Positions 15,418-23,929 of a DNA stretch of 38,062 nt are shown here, piece by piece; position 1 is the first letter of the stretch, and every line of letters starts with the position of its first letter. The notes below the pieces were generated by a model that was not told where the DNA came from, did not search any database, and was given only the letters and a program-made list of their open reading frames with translations. The DNA comes from CAYUUP01 sp964447925 (lineage in GTDB: Bacteria > Bacillota > Clostridia > Oscillospirales > Oscillospiraceae), in NCBI GenBank assembly GCA_964447925.1, contig CAYUUP010000005.1:1-38062 (forward strand), in the 5' to 3' direction. Position numbers and translations under genes: made by a program.

Positions 15418-17877
15418 GGGATTCAAATCAATATTGACTGCCACGCCTCGGTTGAAGCGGTCGTTCTGGGCTGTTTTCAGTAGATGAGCCAGCATCCGCC
15501 GCACTCCGGGCGTGTTCCGGCCTGAGACGGTCAGCCGGTAACGGTAACGGTCGTTGACCTTGAGAACAGGAGCTGCCACCGGCCCCAGTACCGTAACTGT
15601 CTGGCCCTCCGCAGCCAGCTTTTCTTTCCAGCTGTCCAGCCCGTCCCGCAGTCGCATACAGCTCTTGAGGACGGCCCCTTCATCCCGCCCGGAGATAATG
15701 AGTACATAGAGGTCGCAGAAGGGCGGACATCCTCTGGCCCTCCGCAGCCGGATCTCTGACTGATAAAAAGTGTCATAATCCTGCTTTGCGGCCGCAGTGA
15801 CAACCTCGTTGCCCGGGGTATAGGTCTGGATCACCGCCCGGCCCCGTTTTTCGCCCCGGCCTGCCCGGCCTACCACCTGGGTCAGCAAAGAGAATGTCCG
15901 CTCAGCAGCCCGGAAATCTTCAGCATAGAGGGATTGGTCGGCGCTGATCACACCCACCAGGGTGACATTGGGAAAATCCAGCCCCTTGGCCACCATCTGG
16001 GTGCCGATGAGTACCTGTGCCTTTTTTTCCTCAAACTGCCGCAACAGCTTCTCATGGCTGTGAGTGGCAGAGACAGTGTCCGCATCCATCCGCAGTATTT
16101 CCACCTGAGGGAAAAGGGCCTCCAACTCCTCCTGCACTCGCTGGGTTCCTGCGCCCACAGCAGTCAGCTGGCCGCCGCAGCTGGGGCAGACCCGTGGAAC
16201 AGGCTGGGAATAGCCGCAATAGTGGCACATCAGCCGTCCATTGGCCTTGTGCCAAGTCAAATTGGCAGTACACCGTGGACATTGGGGTACTCCACCGCAC
16301 TCGGCGCAGAGCAGCATCCGGCTGGTACCCCGACGGTTCAGGAAGAGGATGGCCTGCTCCCCCCGGTCGATGGTGTCCTCCAGCTCCTGCCGCAGGCGGC
16401 GGCTGATCGGTCCATCCCGGCCCTGCCGCAGCTCCTCCCGCAGGTCCACCGTGATGACATCGGGCAGGGGCCGGGCGTTATAGCGCTTTTCCAGCCGGAA
16501 CAGCCGATATGCTCCGGTTTCTGCGGCGTACATACTCTCCACCGAGGGGGTGGCGGATCCAAGCAGCAGCACGGCCCCCGCCTGGACGCAGCGGAATTTT
16601 GCCACATCTCTGGCGTGGTAGCGGGGAGACTGCTCCGACTTATAGCTGCCCTCCTGCTCCTCGTCCAGTATCACAAGTCCAAGATCAGGCAAGGGCGCAA
16701 ATACTGCCGACCGGGTGCCGATGACCACCCGTGCCTCCCCCCGTTTGGCCCGCTTCCACTCGTCATAGCGCTCCCCGGCGGAGAGGGAACTGTGGAGTAC
16801 CGCCACGGACGAGCCGAATTGCCCTGCAAAAATCCGCAGCAGCTGGGGCGTCAAAGCGATCTCCGGCACCAGCACCAGAGCAGTTCTCCCCTGCTCCAGC
16901 ACACGGGCAATAAGCTGAAGGTAGACAGCGGTCTTGCCGCTGCCGGTGACGCCGAAGAGCAGGGCGCATTCTGGCGTTCTCTCCTCCAGCAAGGCCAAAA
17001 TGCCTTCATAGGCCGCCTGCTGCTCCTTGTTTAGAGTGGGCGGTGGCGCGGGGGGGATATGCTCGTGAACGGGAGAGCGCAGCACCTCCCGCTCCTCCAA
17101 CGTGACAAGCCCCGCCCGGGCCATAGCCCGAACGGTGGCAGGGGACGCGCCTGTGAAATAGCGGATATCCTTCATGGAAGCCGCCCCCACATCGCAGAGC
17201 AGCTCCATTACCGCCCGCCGGGGGGCGGATTTTTTCCCCCCCTTGGCCACAGCCTCCAGCCCTTCTTCAGGCGTGAGCGCCAGTACGGCAATCTTCTCTG
17301 TCTTCTCCCCCACACCCCGTTGGGCGCTGGTTTCCAGGACGATGACCTCCCGTTCCGTCAGCAGCTTCAAAGCGGCAGAGGGATCCTGGTGGCCAAAAGC
17401 ATCCATGATAGCTCCCCGCTCCATCCGCCCCCCGTTGGCAAAGAGCATGTCCAGCAGCTGAGCAGCCCGCCGGGAATTTCCCGCCGCCTCATAGGCCGCT
17501 TCCTTTCCGATCTGAGGGGCCAGGGAGAAGCTGTCCCGCAGAGAGAAGTACAGCCCCGCTGGAAGCATGGCCCGTACCGCCTCATAGACGGTACAGAAAT
17601 AGCGCTCCCGCATCCAGAGGGCCAGCTTCAGCTCCTCTGGCTCCGCCACCGGCTGGCTGTCCAGCAGAGAGATGAGATACTTACAGTTTTCCCTATGCTC
17701 CAGGGGCAGCAGCCGGAGGACAATGCCCTCCACCCGCCGGTTCCCCCGGCCAAAAGGGACCATCGCTCGCATTCCCGGTCGGATGCGATCCTCAATGGCA
17801 GGGGGGATCAGGTAGGTATAGGGCCTGTCTATGGCGTAGGTGGCAACGGATACCGCCACCTGGCAGCCCTGTACCAT
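15409..17877 (-). CDS. priA: Primosomal protein N', replication restart helicase PriA
   Basis: The 822-residue helicase reloads the replisome at stalled forks. The N-terminal DNA-binding part begins VAVSVATYAIDRPYTYLIP. The helicase core has Walker A GVTGSGKT and a motif II of DEEQ where many PriA proteins have DEEH. The zinc region carries paired CxxC motifs (CAEC, CPRC, CHYC, CPSC), followed by QVVGRAGRG of motif VI. I chose the ATG at 17877 because AAGGAGGG precedes it; an earlier ATG at 17922 lacks a ribosome site. It sits between rpoZ and def. The coaBC gene often found just before priA is absent here. Confidence 0.95.
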   Translation of the reverse strand: MVQGCQVAVSVATYAIDRPYTYLIPPAIEDRIRPGMRAMVPFGRGNRRVEGIVLRLLPLEHRENCKYLISLLDSQPVAEPEELKLALWMRERYFCTVYEAVRAMLPAGLYFSLRDSFSLAPQIGKEAAYEAAGNSRRAAQLLDMLFANGGRMERGAIMDAFGHQDPSAALKLLTEREVIVLETSAQRGVGEKTEKIAVLALTPEEGLEAVAKGGKKSAPRRAVMELLCDVGAASMKDIRYFTGASPATVRAMARAGLVTLEEREVLRSPVHEHIPPAPPPTLNKEQQAAYEGILALLEERTPECALLFGVTGSGKTAVYLQLIARVLEQGRTALVLVPEIALTPQLLRIFAGQFGSSVAVLHSSLSAGERYDEWKRAKRGEARVVIGTRSAVFAPLPDLGLVILDEEQEGSYKSEQSPRYHARDVAKFRCVQAGAVLLLGSATPSVESMYAAETGAYRLFRLEKRYNARPLPDVITVDLREELRQGRDGPISRRLRQELEDTIDRGEQAILFLNRRGTSRMLLCAECGGVPQCPRCTANLTWHKANGRLMCHYCGYSQPVPRVCPSCGGQLTAVGAGTQRVQEELEALFPQVEILRMDADTVSATHSHEKLLRQFEEKKAQVLIGTQMVAKGLDFPNVTLVGVISADQSLYAEDFRAAERTFSLLTQVVGRAGRGEKRGRAVIQTYTPGNEVVTAAAKQDYDTFYQSEIRLRRARGCPPFCDLYVLIISGRDEGAVLKSCMRLRDGLDSWKEKLAAEGQTVTVLGPVAAPVLKVNDRYRYRLTVSGRNTPGVRRMLAHLLKTAQNDRFNRGVAVNIDLNPLG

Positions 17878-17917
17878 CTTTTCTCCCTCCTTACTGTCGC
17901 TTTCCGAAACGAAGCAA

Positions 17918-17951
17918 GGCAAGAAACAGGCGCTGCGCTCTATCTCTTGCC
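17918..17951 (-). other. Stem-loop between rpoZ and priA
   Basis: GGCAAGA pairs with TCTTGCC (7 bp) around a 20-base loop containing a small GCGC inner repeat. The minus-strand 3' flank, TTGCTTCGTTTC, is only loosely T-rich. It lies in the 85-base gap between the rpoZ stop codon and the priA start and might reduce read-through into priA. This is a weak call. Confidence 0.3.
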
Positions 17952-17962
17952 TCTCATCTCTC

Positions 17963-18166
17963 TCATTCTCCGTCCGTCTCTGCCTGCTGCTCCAATTCGC
18001 CGGAATAGGCCTCCTCCAGAGCGGTGGTCACTGGCTTTTCCTCCAGAGATATACCGTCCCGCTCTGCCTGGGTGGAGATCTGACGGGCCCGGTGGGCCAC
18101 CAAATTCACCAGAAGATACCGGCTGCCGACATTCTCGGTCAGCTTTTCCATAGGATAGAGTTTCAT
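17963..18166 (-). CDS. rpoZ: DNA-directed RNA polymerase omega subunit
   Basis: The 67-residue protein matches the small omega subunit of Firmicutes. It has SRYLLVNLVAHRARQI, the conserved segment that contacts the beta' subunit, then EEKPVTTALEEAYSGEL. Omega helps assemble and stabilise RNA polymerase. The ATG overlaps the gmk stop codon (ATGA) and follows GAGGGGG. The gmk-rpoZ pairing is nearly universal in bacteria. Confidence 0.93.
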   Translation of the reverse strand: MKLYPMEKLTENVGSRYLLVNLVAHRARQISTQAERDGISLEEKPVTTALEEAYSGELEQQAETDGE

Positions 18167-18771
18167 CTCAAAAGAACCCCCTCAATATACTGCATCCGGT
18201 TCCGCACCCGGCAGTCCTCCGCCTGTAAAATGGACAGCAGCTGGGCTGTTGCCGCCGGAACTTTGTCATTGATGATGAGATAGTCATAGTCAGGAATACA
18301 CTGGTATTCCTCTCTGGCGCGCTTCAGTCTGCGCTGGATGCTCTCCTCTGTCTCCGTCTCCCGGCCCCGCAGGCGGCGCTCCAGTTCCTCCATAGAGGGA
18401 GGCGCCACAAAGGCCAGCACGGCATTGGAGTAAATGCGGCGGATATTGGCCGCCCCCTCCACCTCAATGTCCAGCAGGACGTCGAAGCCCCTTGCCAGAT
18501 TTTCCTCGATCTGGCGGCGGGAGGTGCCGTAATAGTTGCCGTTATAGCAGGTGTGTTCCAGCAGCTCATGATCCCGCAGCATCCGCTCAAACTCCGTCCG
18601 GGATGTGAAGTTATAGTCGATGCCAGGCCGCTCTCCCGGCCGGGGAGTACGGGTGGTGAAGGAGACGGAGAAGAATACGTTCTTCCTGGCTCCCATCACC
18701 TCCGCCATGACAGTACTCTTGCCCACACCGGACGGCCCAGAGAGGACGAGGATAACCGGGGTATGAATCAT
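18163..18771 (-). CDS. gmk: Guanylate kinase
   Basis: The 202-residue enzyme phosphorylates GMP to GDP with ATP. The P-loop is GPSGVGKST near the N-terminus. The GMP-binding part follows with FTTRTPRPGE and YYGTSRRQIE, then the DIEVEGAANIRR segment and the lid region RLRGRETE. The length fits the bacterial enzyme. The ATG overlaps the remA stop codon (ATGA) and follows GGAGGAG. The downstream rpoZ overlaps its stop codon in turn, so the three genes are tightly coupled. Confidence 0.97.
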   Translation of the reverse strand: MIHTPVILVLSGPSGVGKSTVMAEVMGARKNVFFSVSFTTRTPRPGERPGIDYNFTSRTEFERMLRDHELLEHTCYNGNYYGTSRRQIEENLARGFDVLLDIEVEGAANIRRIYSNAVLAFVAPPSMEELERRLRGRETETEESIQRRLKRAREEYQCIPDYDYLIINDKVPAATAQLLSILQAEDCRVRNRMQYIEGVLLR

Positions 18772-19019
18772 GATTCCGTCTCCTCCCCGCCGCCGAGACG
18801 CCCGGCGATAGTTTCCGACTGGATGGCAGACAGCACCACATGGCCACTATCCATCACCAGTACCGTCCGGGTGCGACGACCATAACTGGCGTCCACCAGC
18901 ATACCCCGTTCCCTGGCCTCCTGCACAATCCGCTTGATGGGGGCGGACTCGGGGCTGACCATGGCCACCAGCCGCTCGGCAGAAACCATATTGCCAAAGC
19001 CAATATTTAATAGCCGCAT
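18768..19019 (-). CDS. remA: Extracellular matrix regulator RemA (DUF370)
   Basis: The 83-residue protein has the DUF370 signature: LLNIGFGNMVSAERLVAMVSP, then APIKRIVQEARERGMLVDASYGRRTR, then SGHVVLSAIQSETI. In Bacillus subtilis RemA is a DNA-binding activator of biofilm matrix and osmoprotection genes. That role in this organism is an extension from the family. The ATG follows GGAGG. The yicC-remA-gmk order is the same as in Bacillus, and the gmk start overlaps the remA stop codon. Confidence 0.94.
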   Translation of the reverse strand: MRLLNIGFGNMVSAERLVAMVSPESAPIKRIVQEARERGMLVDASYGRRTRTVLVMDSGHVVLSAIQSETIAGRLGGGEETES

Positions 19020-19043
19020 TGCTTGCGCCGCCTCCTTTGCCTG

Positions 19044-19937
19044 TCACTCCAAATTCTGTACCTGTTCCCTGATCTTTTCCAGTTCCGCTTTCATGTCCAC
19101 AACCACCTGGGAGATATCCAGATCGGCACACTTGGAACCGATAGTATTGGTTTCCCGGTTCATCTCCTGAAGGAGAAAGTCCAGTCTCCGGCCCACCGGC
19201 TCATCGGCCTCCATCAGTGTCCGGAACTGGGCAATATGGCTGCGGAGACGGACAGTCTCCTCGTCCACCGCGATCTTATCAGCAAAAATCGCCGCCTCAG
19301 TGAGGATGCGGCTCTCGTCCAGCTGACAGCCCTCCAGCACCTCCCGGAGCTTTTCCGTCAGCCGGTTCCGATAGTCCGCCACGGTCTGAGGGGAGCGCAC
19401 TTCCACCTGAGAGAGCAGTCCCTCCAGTCCCTCCAGCTTAGAGAGCAGGTCTGCCTTCAGCCGCTCCCCCTCCGTCTCCCGCATGGCGCTGTGGTTCACA
19501 AGAGCCTGCTCCAGCACAGTAAGCAGACACGCTGTGACTGTCTCTACGTCCATCTCGACACTGCTGGCCGTCAGCACATTAGGCTGCCGGGCCAGCAGTT
19601 CCGGCAGCATAGCCTGAAAGCGCCCTTGTTCCTCCACCCCGGCCAGCTCTCCCAGCTGGCGGAAGGCGGCCAGATAGCCCTCTGCCAGCACCTCATTGAC
19701 AGAGACGGCAGTCTCCTCCGCCCCCTGGGAGGAAACGGTGAAAAATATGTCCGTTTTTCCTCGCGCGACATACCGCTTCACCAGCGCCCGCACCCTGTCC
19801 TCCGCAAAAAGGAAAGCACGCGGCAGCTTAATGTTGCAGTCCAGATAGCGATTGTTTACGCTCCGCACCTCGGCGGTAATGTCCCATCTGTCCAGGATCT
19901 GCCTGTTCCGTCCATATCCAGTCATGCTCTTCAGCAA
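19044..19937 (-). CDS. yicC: YicC/YloC family endoribonuclease
   Basis: The protein (297 residues from the start chosen) has the YicC N-terminal domain (SMTGYGR, EVRSVNNRYLD, ARGKTDI) and the C-terminal DUF1732 domain (GRRLDFLLQEMNRETNTIGSK). Family members are endoribonucleases in RNA decay. AGGAGG lies only two bases before an ATG at 19943 but eight bases before an in-frame TTG at 19937. A TTG start gives MLKSMTGYG, which lines up with MIRSMTAY of E. coli YicC, so I prefer it. It is the first gene of the yicC-remA-gmk-rpoZ-priA transcript, with a strong promoter 30 to 60 bases upstream. Confidence 0.93.
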   Translation of the reverse strand: MLKSMTGYGRNRQILDRWDITAEVRSVNNRYLDCNIKLPRAFLFAEDRVRALVKRYVARGKTDIFFTVSSQGAEETAVSVNEVLAEGYLAAFRQLGELAGVEEQGRFQAMLPELLARQPNVLTASSVEMDVETVTACLLTVLEQALVNHSAMRETEGERLKADLLSKLEGLEGLLSQVEVRSPQTVADYRNRLTEKLREVLEGCQLDESRILTEAAIFADKIAVDEETVRLRSHIAQFRTLMEADEPVGRRLDFLLQEMNRETNTIGSKCADLDISQVVVDMKAELEKIREQVQNLE

Positions 19938-19975
19938 CAGCATAACCTCCTTATCAGCCCAAACACATGCATAAT

Positions 19976-20004
19976 ATTATATCAAAGCCGGCTGAATTTG
20001 TAAA
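19976..20004 (-). promoter_or_regulatory. Strong sigma-A promoter for the yicC operon
   Basis: On the minus strand TTTACA (19999-20004) and a perfect TATAAT (19976-19981) are separated by exactly 17 bases. It lies in the gap between the recN stop codon and the yicC start and is the best promoter match in the window. It would give yicC a leader of about 30 bases. Confidence 0.8.
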
Positions 20005-20027
20005 GTGCTTTACCTATCACAAAAGTC

Positions 20028-21725
20028 TCATTTTCCCGTCTGGTTTCTGATATAGTTCTCCCCGTCCCGAAGCAGATCCTCCGCCCCAGAGCGAATGGCA
20101 TCGGTCAGCGTCTCGCCGCCGGAGAGGCGGGCCAGCTCCTCCACCCGCTGGGGGCGGGTCAGATGCTCCACCCAGGTGTAGGTACGGCTCTCCCGCACCC
20201 TCTTCTCCACTGAAAAATGGGTATCCGCCAGTGCCGCGATCTGGGCCAGATGGGTGACGCACAACACCTGCTTTTTCCGGGCTACATCGGCCATCTTCCG
20301 GCCCACCTTCTGGGCCGCCCGGCCGGAGACACCAGTGTCTACCTCGTCAAAGACCAGGGTGCCGACGTCATCCGTCTCTGCCAGCACATTTTTCAGTGCC
20401 AGCATAATGCGGGCCAGCTCGCCGCCGGAGGCGATCTTGTGGAGGGGCTTCAAATCCTCCCCCACATTAGCGGACAGCAAAAAGATGATCTCATCCATGC
20501 CGGTGGCATCCAGCCCCAGTTCACCCCCCTTGGGAGTAAATTGCACCGCAAAGCGCACCCGGGGCATATCCAACTCTGACAGTTCCTGTTGAATCCGCCT
20601 CTCCAGCAGCCCGGCCCGCTCCCGGCGAACCTCAGACAGCTTCTCCGCCTTCTCCCTGGCCTGCTTCAGCAGGCTTTCCTTCTTCCGCTCCAGCATGGCA
20701 ATGGTGCCATCCGCCTGCTGGATAGCCTCCAGTTCCTCCTTGGAGCGCTCCAGATAGGCCAGCATATCCTCCACTGTGGATCCGTACTTCTTCCGCAGCC
20801 TGTAGATAACATCCAGGCGCCCTTCCAAGGCGTCCACCTCGGCAGGGGAGAAGTCAAAGCCCCGGCGCAGATCCTCCAGCCGCTCGGCCACATCGGCAAC
20901 GCCGATCTGAAGCTGCCCCAGCTCCTCCCCCAGCTGGGATAGTTCCTGGCTGTACCGCCCACCGGACATCAGGGCGCGGACAGCTGTTCCCAAAAAGTTA
21001 ACAGCCCCCTCCTCCTGCCCGCCGTAGAGGGATGTCAGTGCAGTTTCCACCGCCTCCGTCAGCTTCCCCGCGCTGCGGAGCAGCTGCTTCTTTTCGTTTA
21101 ATTCCTCGTCCTCGCCGGGGCGCAGCTCCGCCCGCTCCAGCTCACCAATCTGGTAGGTCAGCAGGTCGATTTTCCGGCTCTTTTCCATCTCGTCCATTCG
21201 CAGGCTGTCCAGTTCCCGCTGGAGAGCAGCCAAAGCCTCATAGTCCTGCCGATAGGCTTCCAGCAGGGGCTGAGTCCCTCCAAAAGCGTCCAAATATCCG
21301 ATATGGCAGGCAGGATCCAGGAGCTGCTGGCCGTCGTGCTGGCCGTGGATATTCAGCAGCCTGCGGCCCAGCCCCCGGAGCTGGGTCACCGTCACCGGCC
21401 GTCCAGATACCCGACAGACATTCTTTCCATCCGCGTAAATCTCCCGCTGGAGCAGCAACTCGTCCTCTGGGCTGTGGGGCAGACCGTTCTCCGCGAACCA
21501 GTCCAGCTCCCCCACCCCGGTGAATACCGCGCTGACAAAAGCAGAGGCCGCCCCGGTCCGGATCAAATCACGGGGCGTCCGCTCCCCCAGCACGGCGTTG
21601 ATGGCATCAATGACAATGGATTTTCCGGCACCTGTCTCGCCAGTGAGGACATTAAAGCCAGCGGTAAATTGGATATCAGCCTTTTCAATGACTGCAATAT
21701 TCTCAATGTGCAGAACAGAGAGCAT
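20028..21725 (-). CDS. recN: DNA repair protein RecN
   Basis: The 565-residue protein is an SMC-like ATPase that gathers broken DNA ends early in recombination repair. The N-terminal half has MLSVLHIENIAVIEKADI and Walker A GETGAGKS. Long coiled-coil helices fill the middle (about 155-360). The C-terminal half has the signature ASGGELARIMLALK and Walker B TLVFDEVDTGVSG. The ATG follows AAGGAGG. RecN after argR, at the end of the nusB-dxs string, is the Bacillus arrangement. The yicC promoter begins directly after its stop codon. Confidence 0.97.
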   Translation of the reverse strand: MLSVLHIENIAVIEKADIQFTAGFNVLTGETGAGKSIVIDAINAVLGERTPRDLIRTGAASAFVSAVFTGVGELDWFAENGLPHSPEDELLLQREIYADGKNVCRVSGRPVTVTQLRGLGRRLLNIHGQHDGQQLLDPACHIGYLDAFGGTQPLLEAYRQDYEALAALQRELDSLRMDEMEKSRKIDLLTYQIGELERAELRPGEDEELNEKKQLLRSAGKLTEAVETALTSLYGGQEEGAVNFLGTAVRALMSGGRYSQELSQLGEELGQLQIGVADVAERLEDLRRGFDFSPAEVDALEGRLDVIYRLRKKYGSTVEDMLAYLERSKEELEAIQQADGTIAMLERKKESLLKQAREKAEKLSEVRRERAGLLERRIQQELSELDMPRVRFAVQFTPKGGELGLDATGMDEIIFLLSANVGEDLKPLHKIASGGELARIMLALKNVLAETDDVGTLVFDEVDTGVSGRAAQKVGRKMADVARKKQVLCVTHLAQIAALADTHFSVEKRVRESRTYTWVEHLTRPQRVEELARLSGGETLTDAIRSGAEDLLRDGENYIRNQTGK

Positions 21726-21755
21726 CCTGCGCCTCCTTCTATCTGCAGGGATTCC

Positions 21756-21780
21756 GCGCAGGCAGCTATTCTGCCTGCGC
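21756..21780 (-). other. Perfect stem-loop between argR and recN
   Basis: GCGCAGGCAG pairs with CTGCCTGCGC, a perfect 10-bp GC-rich stem with a five-base loop, in the 65 bases between the argR stop codon and the recN start. The minus-strand 3' flank is CGGAATCC with no T-run, so it is probably not a full terminator. It could mark an RNA processing or stability point that lets recN be expressed apart from the genes before it; that role is inference. Confidence 0.5.
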
Positions 21781-21790
21781 CCCCCACCGG

Positions 21791-22243
21791 TTACTTCAAC
21801 ATCCGGTGCAGTTCCTGACTAAAAACCTCCGCCGCCCCGTTGCTCCGCATGATAAGAATAGCGGTGTCATCTCCCGCCAGCGTCCCAGCCATATCGGGTA
21901 CCTCCATGCCATCCAGGGCGGAAGCCGCAGCGCTGGCCAGGCCGGGCATGGTCTTCAGCACCACAATATTCTGGGCCGCCTCGAAGGAGACAACACACTC
22001 CCGGAAAATCGTGCGCAGACGTGCCTCCAGTTCCGCCTTCCCCCGGTTGTGGGATGTCACATAGCAATAGGAACCGGTGGCAGACAACTCCTTCACCAAA
22101 TGCAGTTCCTTAATATCCCGGGAGACGGTGGCCTGGGTACAGGCAAACCCCTGCTCCTGTAAGGCATCCATAAGCTGTGCCTGGTTTTCCAGCTCCCGCT
22201 CCGCAATTAGCTCCAGGATTGCTTTCTGACGTTTTCCCTTCAT
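21791..22243 (-). CDS. argR: Arginine repressor ArgR/AhrC
   Basis: The 150-residue regulator has an N-terminal winged helix with TQATVSRDIKEL as recognition helix, and a C-terminal hexamerisation and arginine-binding domain with PGLASAAASALD and GDDTAIL. It represses arginine synthesis and activates catabolism when arginine binds. I chose the ATG at 22243 (MKGKRQKAIL, preceded by GGAG); an ATG five codons earlier (22258) is closer to the nadK stop codon but has a poorer ribosome site. It lies between nadK and recN. Confidence 0.94.
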   Translation of the reverse strand: MKGKRQKAILELIAERELENQAQLMDALQEQGFACTQATVSRDIKELHLVKELSATGSYCYVTSHNRGKAELEARLRTIFRECVVSFEAAQNIVVLKTMPGLASAAASALDGMEVPDMAGTLAGDDTAILIMRSNGAAEVFSQELHRMLK

Positions 22244-22259
22244 ATTCTTATTCTCCATC

Positions 22260-23132
22260 TCAGCAGAGGCTCTGCGGCCTTGTCAGCTTCTGGCTGATAA
22301 CATGATAGAAACTCCGGCTGGTGAGCCGCACCAGCCGGGTCACCCTGTCGGAGCGGCTCAAGGACACACTGTCCCCCGCCGTCAGCCGCACTGCCCGGCC
22401 GCCGTCCACCGACAGATAGGCGGTCTTGCGCATATTCCGGGGCAGCTTGACACAGACCACCCGGTTCCTGTTCAGCACAAAGGAACGGGAGCCCAGGCTG
22501 TGGGTGCAGAGGGGGGTGATAATGATATTCTCCGCCTCTGGCTCCACGATGGGGCCGCCCGCCGCCATGGAGTAAGCGGTGGATCCGGTGGGCGTACTGA
22601 CCACCAGCCCATCCCCGGAGCTTCGGCCAATGGCAGTCTTGTCGCTGAAAATATCAAGCTCGATGATACGGGCCACCGCCCCCTTGGTGATGGCAGCATC
22701 GTTGAGGGCGGTGTCACTGTAAATCTCCTGTCCCTCATGAAAAGCTCTGACATCCAGCATCATCCGCCGCTCCTCGGTATATTTCCCAGCGGGAATACGG
22801 CTCAGCAGTTCCAGCTCACCATGCTCCAGCTCGGCCATGAAACCCACGCTGCCCATGTTGATTCCCATAATGGGGATATCGTGGACGGATGCTGTCTTAG
22901 CAGTGTGAAGCAGCGTCCCGTCCCCGCCAAAGCAGATCAGCATATCAGCACCGACGATCTCATCCTCCAGCTTATGAAAGTCCAGTCCGGAGGGCAGCTC
23001 CAGCCGGTTGTCCGGCTGAAAGGGCAGGCACAATCTGCACTCCACCCTGCTGCAGCTCAAAATCCGCAGGGCAGCCTTGGCCGCCTTCAGGCCTTTATCC
23101 CGATAGGGGTTCGGCATTAAAATAATCTTCAT
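22260..23132 (-). CDS. nadK: NAD kinase
   Basis: The 290-residue enzyme phosphorylates NAD to NADP. Both family motifs are clear: GGDGTLLHTAK in the first half and SSGDGLVVSTPTGSTAYS in the middle, with NDAAITKG between them. The start MKIILMPNP is typical. The ATG overlaps the tlyA stop codon (ATGA), and GGAGG lies upstream. NadK between tlyA and argR is common in Clostridia. NADP supply suits the nearby isoprenoid pathway, although that link is inference. Confidence 0.96.
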   Translation of the reverse strand: MKIILMPNPYRDKGLKAAKAALRILSCSRVECRLCLPFQPDNRLELPSGLDFHKLEDEIVGADMLICFGGDGTLLHTAKTASVHDIPIMGINMGSVGFMAELEHGELELLSRIPAGKYTEERRMMLDVRAFHEGQEIYSDTALNDAAITKGAVARIIELDIFSDKTAIGRSSGDGLVVSTPTGSTAYSMAAGGPIVEPEAENIIITPLCTHSLGSRSFVLNRNRVVCVKLPRNMRKTAYLSVDGGRAVRLTAGDSVSLSRSDRVTRLVRLTSRSFYHVISQKLTRPQSLC

Positions 23133-23929
23133 TGCTTCGCCTCCAGCGCCTGATGGGATCGCGCCACCAGATCCTTCAAATCCACTGAACCATTCTCGCT
23201 CCCAATAGCCAGCCAGCCCAGATACTCAATATTGCCCTCAGGACCTTTTATCGGGGAGTAGTCCAGCCCCCGAAGGGCAAGACCGTTCTCCGCCGCATGG
23301 GTGAGGAACTGCTCCAGCACCTCCAGATGCACTGCCGGATCCCGGACAACGCCTTTCTTGCCCACTTTTTCCCGCCCTGCCTCAAACTGGGGCTTCACCA
23401 GGCAGACCAGTTGGCCGCTCTCCTTCAGCAGGGGCCGCAGGGCGGGCAAAATCAGCCCCAGCGAGATAAAGGAAACATCCACAGAGATAAAATCCAGTGG
23501 CTCCGGCACCTGCTCACAAGTCAGATATCGGGCGTTGGTTCGTTCCATGCAGATCACCCGCTGGTCAGTGCGCAGTTTCCAGTCCAGCTGGCCATAGCCC
23601 ACATCCACGGCATAGACCTTTTCCGCCCCATTTTGGAGCATGCAGTCGGTGAAGCCGCCGGTGGAAGCTCCACAGTCCATGGCCACAGCACCTCGGAGGG
23701 AGATAGGGAAAACCCGGAGGGCCTTTTCCAACTTCAGCCCGCCCCGGCTGACATAGGGGAGACTTTTCCCTCTGACTTCTAGTTTTGCCCCGTCAGAAAC
23801 CTGAAAGCCCGCCTTGTCCACCTTCTGCCCGTTGACATAGACCAACCCGCTCATGACGGCGGCCTGGGCCTTCTGGCGGGAGGGGGCCAAGCCCTCCTCT
23901 GTCAGGGCCACATCCAATCGCCGCTTCAT
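23129..23929 (-). CDS. tlyA: TlyA family rRNA (cytidine-2'-O)-methyltransferase
   Basis: The 266-residue protein has an N-terminal S4 RNA-binding domain (about 1-60: RRLDVALTEEGLAPSRQKAQ, GLVYVNGQKVDKAGF) and an FtsJ-like methyltransferase domain with VAMDCGASTGGFTDCMLQ as SAM site, then SVDVSFISL and CLVKPQFE. TlyA of mycobacteria 2'-O-methylates 16S and 23S rRNA; the Firmicutes form is often annotated as hemolysin A. I chose the ATG at 23929, which overlaps the dxs stop codon (ATGA); a longer reading frame into dxs is unlikely. Confidence 0.94.
   Translation of the reverse strand: MKRRLDVALTEEGLAPSRQKAQAAVMSGLVYVNGQKVDKAGFQVSDGAKLEVRGKSLPYVSRGGLKLEKALRVFPISLRGAVAMDCGASTGGFTDCMLQNGAEKVYAVDVGYGQLDWKLRTDQRVICMERTNARYLTCEQVPEPLDFISVDVSFISLGLILPALRPLLKESGQLVCLVKPQFEAGREKVGKKGVVRDPAVHLEVLEQFLTHAAENGLALRGLDYSPIKGPEGNIEYLGWLAIGSENGSVDLKDLVARSHQALEAKQ

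Noticed and set aside
15934..18153. Two long plus-strand frames over priA and rpoZ
   Set aside because: Both mirror the conserved priA reading frame and show no domain pattern of their own.
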